DNA of 64,000 bases, from contig NC_088708.1 of assembly GCF_963576615.1 (NCBI RefSeq), positions 806,001-870,000 of the forward strand. The letters run 5' to 3'. Positions within the stretch are counted from its first letter, which is position 1, and every line of letters starts with the position of its first letter. Position numbers and translations under genes: made by a program. Shown here piece after piece: positions 11,691 through 21,388 of the stretch. A model generated the notes under the pieces. That model ran no database searches. It was not told the DNA's origin and saw nothing but the letters and a program-made list of their open reading frames with translations. Origin of the DNA: Watersipora subatra. Lineage: Eukaryota > Bryozoa > Gymnolaemata > Cheilostomatida > Watersiporidae.

Positions 11691-11860
11691 GAGATACTTC
11701 GCATCAGTCTCAGGGGGCACTAGGCCAAGTTTTTCGTAAGCAGCTCTCAAAGTCAAAACAGAAGAATAACCTGAAATCTCCTACAGAACCACTTAAGTCG
11801 GAAAAACTGAAGCAGCATACAGACAACACTCCAGTAAATGTAATTACAATGGAACCTAGG
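11691..11860 (+). CDS. Exon of the unrecognised gene (exon E), Lys-rich
   Basis: Acceptor tgtcttgcag, donor cctagg|gtaagg; it starts in phase 1 and ends in phase 0. The translation GDTSHQSQGALGQVFRKQLS continues into a Lys-rich stretch (KSKQKNNLKSPTEPLKSEKL) and ends VNVITMEPR. It is hydrophilic and basic, compatible with a nuclear protein. The next in-phase exon was not found with certainty: the exon at 15339 needs an incoming phase of 2, so at least one small exon is missing from this model. Confidence 0.65.
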
Positions 11861-12195
11861 GTAAGGATTTACTTTACGTCTAAGGATTATAGGCTAGGCG
11901 TAACTCTACACTTTACGTCTGAGGAATATAGGCTAGGTGTAACTCTATACTTTACGTCTGAGGAATATAGGCTAGATGTAACTCTATACTTTAATCTGAG
12001 GCATATAGGCTAGGTGTAACTCTACTCTGTCTGAGGAATATAGGCTAGCTGTAACTCTACACTTTACATCTGAGGAATATAGGCTAGATGTAACTCTACT
12101 GTTTACGTCTGAGGAATATAGGCTAGGTGTAACTCTATACTTTAATCTGAGGAATATAGGCTAGGTGTAACTCTACTCTTTACGTCTCGGTAATC
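11850..12195. repeat. Minisatellite built on the exon E splice donor, ~38-bp unit
   Basis: About eight units with tctgaggaatataggctagg, then tgtaactctacactttacg. The first unit overlaps the exon end and donor (cctagggtaaggatttactttacg), so the array derives from the donor region. Downstream units carry GTAACT where the real donor has GTAAGG. Confidence 0.85.
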
Positions 12196-14610
12196 TATGA
12201 TCAATATCATTCAGCAAATCAGCAGTTTGGTGCTACACCTTTATTGTTATTTTATATAACAGAAAATAGTTTTTATTTGGTCTGTGCTCAAGATATTTCA
12301 ACAAACAATTGTACTTATATGAGCTCTTCTGTGAGCACCAATAAAAATGTAGTGTGCGAAGGGCTACCCAAAAAAGGCAAATCTAGATTTAGTTTAAAAA
12401 ATTTCCGTGTCACGTTTTCTGTAAATAGGTTGAATCCGCTTTACATACAGCAGACAACTAACTATGTCGATCGGATTACAGAATACTGAAGATTCTGCAG
12501 TTCTTTAAACATCTATTTGTTACAAGATGTAAAGTTTTAAGTTTTTGGTTGTGGTCGCAATGACTGATTGTGCAAAAGAGAATTCAGGGTAAAGTTACAA
12601 TTTCAAGTCTTACAATTTTAAGTCTTACAATTTTAAGTCTTACTATTTTAAGTCTTACAATTTCGAGTGACGCTGCATCAAGGTAACATCGCTCCTTCAT
12701 TGTGTGACCAACTTTCCTGTGCCATTAGATAAACCATTTAGACAAAATATCTTTAATTTTGGCTGGTTAAACATCACTGAAGCTTTATGCTGCATTTTAG
12801 ATATATATATTACGCACAAGGATGGTGCCAGTTGAAATTAATTTGACTTTCCAAAATTTTGTCTAGTTTCTTTTATGAATTTTATAGCCACCCATACAAG
12901 AGATGCAGCCAAATGATCAGAGGGGCAGTGTGCTTCTTCTACAATTGCTCACAGAGGATGTAGTCACATGATAGCTTGATTTCCTTTACACATATTTTTT
13001 GAGAACGCGTGAGCTCCACACTGCTCAGCTCTCTCTCTCTCCACTATTACTACTTCAGGGTTTATAGCGTTTTAGATGTGACACAAAGACACTTTCTGTA
13101 CGTTTTGTAAATAGGATTTTTCTTAGCATATCTTTTTACAACCATCGCAGTATTGTTGATGGTACGTTACTTGATAATGTTATATATGCGCCACATAACA
13201 AAATTACTAAACTATGTATTTTTTGAGTCTTTTTGTTTAAACAATTACTTTTTTTGATAGTTATGAAGGACTGTTTGCTTGGTATAGAGCAAATTATTTT
13301 TAACAAATTGTCATATTTTGTACAGAGCATAAATTGTATACAACTTTTGAAATATATTGATAAGGTCTTTAATAGTCAAATATTGCCATAATTGCACCAA
13401 GTACATCATATACAACTGTTGTCACAGGTCATTGATAATTTGTTGCAGCCAGTTCATTCTGGCAAGAATATTTAGTAGCATTCAAAATTGTGATCCAGTG
13501 AAATCCTAGATTCATAAATCAGATGCCCTTGCAGCCACTAAAATGGGCTATTCATCGAATAAATATGTGACCTGCTTAAAGCGCCATTGCTGTTCTTATA
13601 GCTGACAACTGGAAAGTATTCAATTTGCTGCAAATATTTAATCAATGGTATCGAGTTACGTGAAATGGACAAAGATGAGCGAAAAGTATTCAAATAGTAA
13701 CTATGCATGCACTTTAGGGGAGCTTCAATATTATTTGCAATTTTGAGCTCAATCTTAACACTACTTCAGATTGTTTTACATACAGCTGATGTTAGGCTAT
13801 TTCATGTACGACTGTACGTAATTACATGTACTAGGTTTCTATGCTCCGAATGGATTAGGAGTTTCTTCCACTTTGAATCGTAGAAACAGTAAAATCCAAA
13901 CGGATTCAACACCATTTTGCTTCGGAAAATTTGTGCGAAGGCGTTCGCAGTGAGACTGCTATTTTACGTTACAGAAACGCACCGGGCCGGTGGACTCGAA
14001 TCGATAATACCCAGTACAGTGTAACGGTAAAAAAGTTCAGCGCATTTCATCGCACTGCAAGTTTATTCCGACCACAACTACCGCCAACGATAAAGTGTTC
14101 ATATTACAGTAATGAGATAATTACCTTTTTGCTACATAATTCATTAAATAACTGAACTTACCGATTGTACAGATTTCCGCAGCACTGGTTCCAACATTTT
14201 CCTAGGTTTAGCTTTTTAGTATAGAAAAAAACGTTTTTTTACTAAAAGAGATTGTCGTTTATGCGACCTTTGAAGTAATAACTGTATAGCTAGTAAATTC
14301 TGTTGCTGTTTTGCAATATTGAGGGATATTAATCGTAAAGAAAACTCTGATCAGGTATCCGGACTGACAGTGCAACAAACGTACGTAACGTAAGATTGCT
14401 CATAATAATATTAAGCACGAATTGAAAAACTACCGTGACCCGCAAGCAAGTCCACTTAGAGAAGTTTTGTTCCGAGGAGTACATAGCTAGTTGTGAAAAA
14501 ATTGAGAAGTGTAACTCTGAATCACTAAAATGGTAGGGTGCGAATTCGACGAAAGAGGTCAAATCCATTCGCAGCATGGAAACCTAGTGCATATGTATCA
14601 AATAATTTTA
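12196..14610. other. Long stretch without firm features
   Basis: Intron or intergenic DNA. It includes a 15-bp tandem (acaattttaagtctt, about five copies) at 12597-12665. An open frame around 12290-12412 (with KKGKSRFSLKNF) looks mildly exon-like, but its acceptor phase does not fit exon E, so I do not call it. No RNA gene seen. Confidence 0.4.
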
Positions 14611-14708
14611 TCATTCACTTGCTGTAACCGTACTGGTTGCAGCAAGTGAATGATTATAGAAAGGCAAAAGCTTGGTGCAACCGCACCGGTTGCACCAAGC
14701 TCTTGCCT
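14611..14708. repeat. Two adjacent related perfect hairpins
   Basis: Hairpin 1 (14611-14653) pairs tcattcacttgctg with cagcaagtgaatgatga-type sequence, plus AACC with GGTT, around a 5-base loop. Hairpin 2 (14661-14708) pairs aaggcaa and agcttggtgcaaccg with their complements around a 3-base loop. Both share a core of the form tg(t/c)aaccg.ac.ggttgca. They may be small foldback elements or a structured RNA. Confidence 0.75.
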
Positions 14709-15338
14709 TTTTGCTTTCGACAGTACATGTAACACTGGATGATTCCCTGAAAAAAATGTCAATGTTTTTTATATTCCTGGGGAATTCATCCTCAGCTGGC
14801 TAATGAGATTAACGCCTCGATATTAGCGACCTGCATTATATCTTATCTTATATATCTGTGTGTTTGTCCAGCTATAACTCCCTGGCTGAGTTCTCAAACC
14901 AGTCATGTGGGACACAAAGCGAAATTCACAAAATGGATTACAAGTTTTGGTCTTTTTTAATTCCATTTTAATATTAGTTAGAATTTTCAAAATCCAGTAA
15001 ACAATATCCTGACAAAGATGACAATGAATAAGTAAAATATTTTTATCCTATCAGTATTCATTGCGGCTAAAACTACTTTTCACAATTCCAGTTGACTGGT
15101 TTGTTCACAAACTACATGTAGTTTAGAAGTTAGAGCACAAAGCAGCCAACTGGTATATCATTGATGTATAACAATGCGTCTGAGGATGCACAAGCGCATA
15201 GAATTACATTGGTTTATAATAGGTCCTATATAATAGTTTACAAATACTGTATTTGCTTTCTCTAGATGAACAACCAGATAGTTTACGACATTAAGGTACA
15301 TAAGCTCAAATTTATGATGGTAACTTAGTCTATTTTAG

Positions 15339-15486
15339 GAGCGAATTCACGTATGATTTGTCTGTTCTGCCAAAAAAGGAAGCATTGACTCGAGATCTTT
15401 CACTTTTGCTTCAGCTAACATTATCACCCTTTTTGTCTTCTGGAGCATTGGCTAATCTGATCTCAGATGAGGATCCTCTTGACAGG
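15339..15486 (+). CDS. Putative exon with an LxxLL-type motif
   Basis: The acceptor tctattttag is followed by SEFTYDLSVLPKKEALTRDL, then SLLLQLTLSPFLSSGALANL and ISDEDPLDR, up to a GTTTTA donor candidate. This is a compact, non-repetitive, helical-looking sequence with an LSLLL (LxxLL) motif, unlike the surrounding DNA, so a real exon is likely. It may belong to the gene upstream, but the phase requires an unseen intervening exon. The donor is weak. Family not recognised. Confidence 0.55.
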
Positions 15487-16440
15487 GTTTTACTTATAAC
15501 AGAATCAAATTTTAGACTAGGCTTATTCGTGTGCTCACAATGAGAAACATTTTGAGGTCTAGCTGAGCGGTAAACAAGCTTCTTCACCTTGGTGTAGCGT
15601 ACCAGTTTATAATGCCCTGTTTTTGTCATTTCACTATACATTTTGATGTGTTTTTTCCAAAGGTGACTTCCATAGTTTTTTTTGTTTGGTTTTATATTGA
15701 GTAGGTGTCGAATAACATGACATTCTTTTTGTTGTGTTGGTATCAACATCATTGCAAGGTTTGCTACAACACCATATTTAACGCTATATATAGAGAACTG
15801 ATAATAATACAAGCACCATTTTGCGGTATTCAAAAACAAGATTAATTATTGATGACGAAAAATGCTGTAAAAGTTTAGGTTCAGTTTTTTTTAAATAATA
15901 TGGTTTAATGTACAAAACCTACCTACCTAGATATCTGGTTTAAAACTTCACTTTTTTCAATACAATTTTTGTGTTGCCTCTTATTTGCAACCTCCATGCT
16001 TGTTCAAGTCTTGCAACGAAGCAGTGGTGAGTTGTGAGTTGCCTATATGCAATGAAGCAGTTTTACAATTCACTATATGCAATTTCTGTCTGAAACCAAG
16101 ACTGCAAAGGAAAAGGTAATTTCCTCACACACAAAAAACTACTAATCACTGATAAAAATGAAACAAATCTGACTTACATATCTCAACCGGCTTAGTAATG
16201 AATTTTTTAAGTTTCATCAGGACTTTACGGACACCCAGCATATAGTCTGTATTGAAAAAACCAGTTGACTGGTTTGAGCTCTAACGACGCAGAATAAATC
16301 CATTTAGCTGATTTGTGTGACTGAGATCTCAAAAAAAAAAAACTATGCAAAGAAAATTTGTCGATATATTTGTAACCCTATAAACACTCAAAAAATGCAA
16401 TCGCAATTTTTTTCGTTTTCGCAGTTAGCTGATTTGAGAA
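15487..16440. other. AT-rich sequence without recognised genes
   Basis: Short repeats of tgcaa and cagttgactggttt occur here and at 15080-15130. The minus open frame 15411-15839 is mostly the antisense of the exon at 15339 and is not called. Confidence 0.4.
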
Positions 16441-16790
16441 CTGAGACAGCGAACTGTTAAAATCTTGGAATAAAGAATCCGTATCGCAAAAGATTTGACC
16501 TTGGACACTTCCATTTGCCAGTCCAATCTCTTACCAATTAAGCCACACAAGCGGGTGATATATGTATATATTATGGGGGCGATTATATGGGTGCAAATAC
16601 AAGCTACTACTTTTCATGATGATGCTGCGCCTTGGGGAGCAGTTAGTCAAGTAGTTAACTCTTATTAGTAAGCTTACTCAAATTAGCCACTGGCAATGTG
16701 CCAGGCTAATGGCAAGCAACTACATTACCTCTCATTATTAATAAGCTGATTGTTAATACTAGCGCAGTATATTTCGCTAGTATATATACT
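16441..16790 (-). mobile_element. SINE/Helitron-like composite repeat
   Basis: On the minus strand a tRNA-like head can be read at about 16475-16555: A box tggcttaattggtaagag and B-box-like ggtcaaatc. The flank at 16660-16790, with ccactggcaatgtgccagg and ataagctgattgttaatac ending in CTAGT, matches the DNA before the Helitron-like ends at 43581 and 43968. It is a non-autonomous repeat lying just past the XBP1 3' end. Confidence 0.45.
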
Positions 16791-16873
16791 GCATGAACAA
16801 GTCATTACTAGAAAGGAAACGCAACAGTACCTTAAAGCCTATGTCGCCTTCATTAATGGGTACAAAGATGTGG

Positions 16874-16879
16874 TTTATT
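16874..16879 (-). terminator. Polyadenylation signal of XBP1
   Basis: AATAAA on the minus strand about 95 bases downstream of the XBP1s stop codon; it is the first canonical signal after the stop. Confidence 0.55.
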
Positions 16880-16972
16880 ACAAAAATATAAGTTACTGCA
16901 CTGCTAATGCAAAGTTGAACACTGTTGTCAGAAAAACAACATGACACAACAAGATACGAATATCACCAAGTT

Positions 16973-19343
16973 TCAACTTAGCTGAGGGAAAAGGTCAACA
17001 AAAGAGTCATTCCAGTCCAGAGAGAGGCCATCGCCACTCGTGGGACTATAATCAGACGAATAGTCGCTGTAAGGCGACTTGTTTCCTTCAGAATTAGCAT
17101 CAATACTGTTATGGATATCATAAGAGTTGAACATACACTGTGCATCTGGAACCACAGCTTGTTCAGGAGGAATAGGATGTTCATGAACCATGTCAGGATC
17201 AACTTGCAACAGATTTTTTACATTCATCTCCGAATTAGCAGTAGGTGAACCAACATTCTTGTGATAAAGATGATCACGGCTTATACAGTCTCTGTTGGGT
17301 TCCAGGCATTTTGATGAGGGCCCCACCACTGTTGGGATATATTTTGTAAACGCTTCAGCTTCAATTTCTGTGTCAAATCCAGAGACTGTAGAGTTGATAT
17401 CACATTGGAGGATGGTATACAATTGCTGAAATATAAGCAATTCAAACTCAAACAATGCCAGTCTTATCTTACAAGCACCCAACGCTTAACCAAATGATGA
17501 ATCAGCTCTACAGTGGCCACATTAAAATGTTGGAAAACAAATAGATTGACACCTTCATGTTCAACAAATACATAAAAAATTGCAAAAGCACTCTTGTGTA
17601 AAGTTAGTTGTTTAACTATGTTTTTCTGTAGGAAGTTTGGTCACTTAAGTTTTTTGGTATGCACATCAATCTATAGCCTATTTTAAAATATTTATCACTT
17701 ACATTTTTATTGTTCAGAGCAATTCAGACGGTTCCCTACTTATGAACATTCAAGTTAAGAACAACGATACATACGAACGTATGTATGTTGTTCGTAACTC
17801 GAATAACTTTCGAGTTATTTGTTTGAACTTTGTTTGAACTTTACATACGTATTGTAAAGGGGTTTGCCGGCCTTTACTTGGCACGATCTCTACTAATAAA
17901 TAAAGAGAAGAGAGTGCGTGTAGTTTCATTCAGCTTTTAATTAGCGAAGGAAATTTCACTAGCCGAGGAGCATCTATATATATATATAGATGGGTAACAA
18001 TCTATTTACCTTATCTATTATATATATATATATATATAATAGATAAGTGGTCAGGCCTACTGCTAACAGCACTTCACGCTCTAAAAAGTGTGGAGTGTTA
18101 TAACTAACTAGAGTGTTGGAATATGTTGATGTTACTTATCTTTCTTCCAGATTGATGTTTTACTCTGGGGTCACGACAGGTCTGTTTCGTGCTGGTGCAC
18201 TCTTCAGGTGACTTGCATTAAATCAGGTGACTTGCGTTAAAGATTTAACACAAGTCACCTGAAGAGTGCACCAGCATGAAACAGACCTGTTGTGACCCCA
18301 GAGTAAAACATCAATCTGGAAGAAAGATAAGTAACATTAACCTATTCCAACACTCTAGTTAGTTATATATATATATGAAGTTTATTAAAAGCTACAGGTT
18401 AAAATCATTAAAACATTGACTCGATTATTGAGCACTTTACAGTGTAAACCACATATACTATATATACATACGTGACGGGTTATATATATATATCAGTTAT
18501 GTAATGATATATTTACTTTTGTTGAACAGCCTGTAATTATTTTCTTGAAAATTTCTTTTAAATATGGTGCCACAGAAAAAGATCAATAAAATTTTTGTTT
18601 TTATCTATTTATTTTATTGATGAATTAAAACTCAAGTAAAAGCTCAAGTTTTACTATAGCGTTGTAATTTTAGCTTACACCAGACTATGTTGGCAGTGAG
18701 ATGAACTAACCCGCAATTCTTCTGCAAGATCTGGCCCTGAGACACCAATGAACTCAGCACTGTCATCAATGCTAATAAAGTCTGAGTCTGTTCCTTCTGC
18801 TGAGGACTAAGTACTGCTGACTTAGAAGTAGACTCAGGCTTTACTAAAGCAGAGCTGACAGGTTGAGATTCTGACACTGAGTTATTTGAGCTGCAGTTTG
18901 GACAGTAGGTCAACAGTCTTAGTTGCTCATTTTGTTCCAACAATTGCTGATTGGCAGTTTTCAATTCAGCAACTTGATCTTCGAGTTCATCCATGTATAC
19001 TTTTCTTCTATCTCTAGCAGCCTGTGCAGCAACCCGATTCTTCATTTTTCTAAAAAATAAAAATCATGTTTCTTTGGTATTCGATTACCCTAGCAATGAT
19101 CTATGAGGCGGTAAACAAATGAATGTCAAATGAAAATAACAAATGAACAATAACAAATGAAAATCCTTTGATTTTGGCCCAGTATATTTCAAGTTGGGTA
19201 TACATGTCAACATTGTGCTTATACCTTCTTTGAAGTTTTTCTCCAGGTGAAAGATGGGTCAACCTTTGTCGCTTCCTTGGATGAACACTCCCGTCCGCTT
19301 CATGTAAACTTTCATCCCCATCACTCCCAGTCGAAAAATGCAT
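16973..19343 (-). CDS. XBP1: XBP1, bZIP transcription factor of the unfolded protein response
   Basis: Exons on the minus strand: 19378-19225 (start ATG at 19343), 19049-18711 and 17425-16973. Exon 2 ends with RKRQRLTHLSPGEKLQRR, the hallmark sequence before the XBP1 basic region. Exon 3 continues KMKNRVAAQAARDRRK and a leucine zipper (ELEDQVAELKTANQQLLEQN). Conventional splice phases agree at every junction. Removal of a further 17 nt (18816-18800) shifts the frame so that exon 3 reads SDFISIDDSAEFIG and continues through exon 4 to SFVDLFPQLS, matching the LFPQL end of vertebrate XBP1s. Calculated lengths are 297 residues spliced and 200 unspliced. The encoded factor activates ER-stress genes after IRE1 splices its mRNA in the cytoplasm. 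The N-terminus before the basic region is short. An upstream non-coding exon is probable, because exon 2 has an acceptor at 19379-19380. Confidence 0.95.
17281..17425 (-). CDS. XBP1: XBP1u C-terminal frame overlapping XBP1s (arrest-peptide-like)
   Basis: Without IRE1 splicing, exon 3 reads on through a hydrophobic stretch (QTLLALMTVLSSLVS, comparable in position to the XBP1u HR2 membrane-targeting region) and enters exon 4 in another frame. That frame stops at 17281. Its last residues are QQWWGPHQNAWNPTETV. The vertebrate XBP1u pausing peptide has W-G-x-H-Q-x-x-W-x-P at the same place, and all six of those residues are present here. These ~145 bases are therefore dual-coding, for the activation domain of XBP1s and for the putative arrest peptide of XBP1u. 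Confidence 0.8.
17426..18710 (-). other. Conventional XBP1 intron between exons 3 and 4
   Basis: Donor cgg|gttagt at 18710-18705 and acceptor tatttcag at 17426. Both spliced and unspliced frames continue in phase across it. It holds AT dinucleotide runs at about 17975-18050 and 18365-18500 and a 269-bp foldback element. Confidence 0.8.
18099..18367. mobile_element. 269-bp foldback (near-perfect palindrome) in the XBP1 intron
   Basis: Starts TATAACTAACTAGAGTGTTGG and ends with its exact reverse complement. The arms of about 125 bp differ at only a few sites, and the centre contains duplicated caggtgacttgc(a/g)ttaa. It is a MITE-like element with no coding sequence. Transcribed as part of the XBP1 pre-mRNA it would form a long double-stranded stem. 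Confidence 0.85.
18792..18825 (-). promoter_or_regulatory. IRE1 splice site of XBP1: twin hairpins and 17-nt non-conventional intron
   Basis: On the mRNA strand, the 5' hairpin is CTAAGT-CAGCAGT-ACTTAG (18825-18807, six perfect pairs, 7-nt loop). It is followed immediately by the 3' hairpin TCCT-CAGCAGA-AGGA (18806-18792, four pairs, 7-nt loop). Both loops fit CNG|CNGN, the consensus cut by IRE1 after the third base. Cuts at 18817/18816 and 18800/18799 release 17 nt. Since 17 leaves remainder 2 on division by 3, like the 26-nt vertebrate intron, the reading frame shifts in the same direction. The resulting frame is open to the XBP1s stop and is in phase with the exon 3/4 junction, which strongly supports the assignment. 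Confidence 0.9.
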
Positions 19344-19830
19344 TATCTGGCTGCTGCAGTATTTTAATCCAATACTTTCTGAAAACATACAATACGATTA
19401 TTCCACGCCGAGTGTTCTGCTGACAAATAACGGTCACAATTCAGCAAAAATATTACTAGTATTAGACAAATAGCCTACCCAAATGTATTTTGTCTCCAGA
19501 GCACATTCAAGTTTTTTAACGTAAACGTAGGAGTGAAGATTTCTTTAATGCAACAGTTACACCACAACAGTTCTAATGCTACAACTTCCCTATAATAAAA
19601 AACTAGTATAAGTACTGAAATATAATTAAAGACATTGAACGTTCAATTACAACGGAAAAATTAATAAATTGGGTGTTTAGGAGTATATCTAATCATAAAG
19701 ACCTTACATACTAACCGTTGCCGCAGTCTCAATGTTTACGATCGTAAATTAGAAACGCTCATCAGAGTTTAAAAGAGCAATTGAGCTGTTTCTAACAAGC
19801 GAACTGAATATATGTAAACGGCTTACGTAC

Positions 19831-19912
19831 CATTTCATCATCTTTGCTCCATTACGATCAACAACCGTTTTCTGATACTGATGTGGAACTTTGTGATTCG
19901 ACAAACTTCCAA
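19831..19912 (-). other. Candidate first (5' untranslated) exon of XBP1
   Basis: A strong donor (gaaatg|gtacgtaag) lies at 19831, about 80 bp downstream of the ERSE on the minus strand. No frame through it joins openly to exon 2: the frame open through this exon meets TGA exactly at the join. It is therefore better read as 5' UTR carrying several very short upstream ATG frames. The transcription start is unknown. Confidence 0.35.
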
Positions 19913-19931
19913 CGTGGCAATAGTTGATTGG
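19913..19931 (-). promoter_or_regulatory. ER stress response element (ERSE) of XBP1
   Basis: On the minus strand the sequence is CCAAT (19931-19927), nine bases, then CCACG (19917-19913). This matches the ERSE consensus CCAAT-N9-CCACG exactly and points toward XBP1. ERSEs bind NF-Y and ATF6/XBP1, and the vertebrate XBP1 promoter also has one, so the site implies induction of this gene by ER stress. A CRE/UPRE-like TGACGTAG lies nearby at 19950-19957. Confidence 0.8.
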
Positions 19932-19999
19932 TACATTACATTGCGGGATTGACGTAGTTGGTGACGATTTTTCTGAGGTATTCACAAGGTGCAGCAACT

Positions 20000-20410
20000 A
20001 TTTATATCACACGTAATACATGTACGTTGTTATTGTACTCATTACGAATTCCAGTCATGTAAATGGACCGCAGAAAAATTGGAAACAACGAGCTATTAAC
20101 GGGTGGGGTTTACAATCAACGCAAATCTACAATAGTTTTCGCTTGGTCAACGTCTATTGTATATAACAGGAGTTGTCTACCTATTTTTACTGACAGTATC
20201 AAGAGCGTACAACTACCAATATGACAAAGCATCGTTTGCTGTATGACTGTCTGCCTAATGGAGCAACAGTTGGCAGTAAGACTAAATATTTTGTTCCAGA
20301 TTTACTAACGTGAAAGTGGTACCGAAAATAGCTGCAACACAACATTTGTATGTCTATCATGTCTTTGAAGCTTATCATTCAAAGTAACACAGACAATAGG
20401 TTGCTATTAC
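20000..20410. other. Intergenic, no features recognised
   Basis: AT-rich DNA upstream of XBP1. Nothing further recognised. Confidence 0.4.
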
Positions 20411-20456
20411 CGATGATATACAGCCCCTGTATTATTACAGGGCTGTATATCATTGT
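20411..20456. repeat. Small hairpin, gatatacagcccc type
   Basis: gatatacagcccctgta pairs with tacagggctgtatatc across a short ttat loop. A related hairpin is at 34274-34305, suggesting a dispersed short palindromic family. Confidence 0.7.
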
Positions 20457-21064
20457 TGTTACCAGCAGAATGAGACAAAGAGCTTTGTGCATTATTGATA
20501 CTCACATATAAGGCTTAAGCTGACAGTTTGTAATATTTCACCACTAAGAGTTTGCGTCTGCTCGCTTTCTACTATAAAAGCCAACAAGTAGGAATAAATG
20601 TTTAACTAAATTCATGTAAAACGTTGTCAATGCTTGCTAGAATATGGTGCATGGTGTGAAAACTATGTTTTCTGATTATATGAGGAATTCATACACTCAG
20701 AACTTAACCCAGTCTTTCGTAAAAGGAAATTTTTTAGAGTATTTTTGTTCCATCCTGCCTAAACTGGGTTTCATATTTGTTGTTTGTCCAGATTTCATTC
20801 ACTATAAGGTTAGTATTTTTGCTTTGCTGAACTCATGCTGGCCATATTAACTCAAAATATGGAACTTATAATTGTACAGGAGAGTTTGCTGGAATAATAT
20901 TATCTACGACACTGATTTATAGCCTTCTATACTTTCATTGACTAGGAGAAACCATTGTAGTTTAAAATGAATTCTGTCTGCTTTCAAATTGGAAGACGCA
21001 ACGCAATCTGCCAACGTAAACGCAAATTAAAAGTTAAGACTGCTTTTTTTTATTATATAGAAGG
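20457..21064. other. Intergenic, no features recognised
   Basis: Two short open frames (20644-20850 and 20967-21176) have no protein-like features; the second runs into a minisatellite. Confidence 0.4.
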
Positions 21065-21065
21065 A

Positions 21066-21388
21066 CCTCTGCTGTCTGTATGTACTTTCACTGGCTGTAA
21101 GTACCTCTGCTGTCTGTCAGTGCCTTCACTGGCTGTAAGTACCTCTATTGTCTGTCAGTGCCTTCACTGGCTGTAAGTACCTCTGCTGTCTGTCAGTGCC
21201 TTCACTGGCTGTAAGTACCTCTACTGTCTGTCAGTACCTTCACTGGCCGTAAGTACCTCTACTGTCTGTCAGTGCCTTCACTGGCTGTAAGTACCTTTAC
21301 TGTCTGTCAGTGCCTTCACTGGCTGTAAGTACCTCTGATGTCTGTCAGTGCCTTCACTGGCTGTAAGTACCTCTACTGTCTGTATTGA
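21066..21388. repeat. Minisatellite, 38-bp unit, about 8-9 copies
   Basis: Units contain tgtctgtcagtgccttcact and ggctgtaagtacctct. Each includes a GTAAGT string, but no adjacent exon was identified. Confidence 0.93.

Noticed and set aside
12244..12489. Open frame with KKGKSRFSLKNF as an extra exon of the unassigned gene
   Set aside because: The only acceptor gives a phase that does not fit exon E, and its donor phase does not fit the exon at 15339.
19749..19997. Open frame upstream of XBP1 as its first coding exon
   Set aside because: It overlaps the ERSE, and when spliced at 19831 to exon 2 it meets a stop codon at the join; the region is better explained as promoter and untranslated exon.
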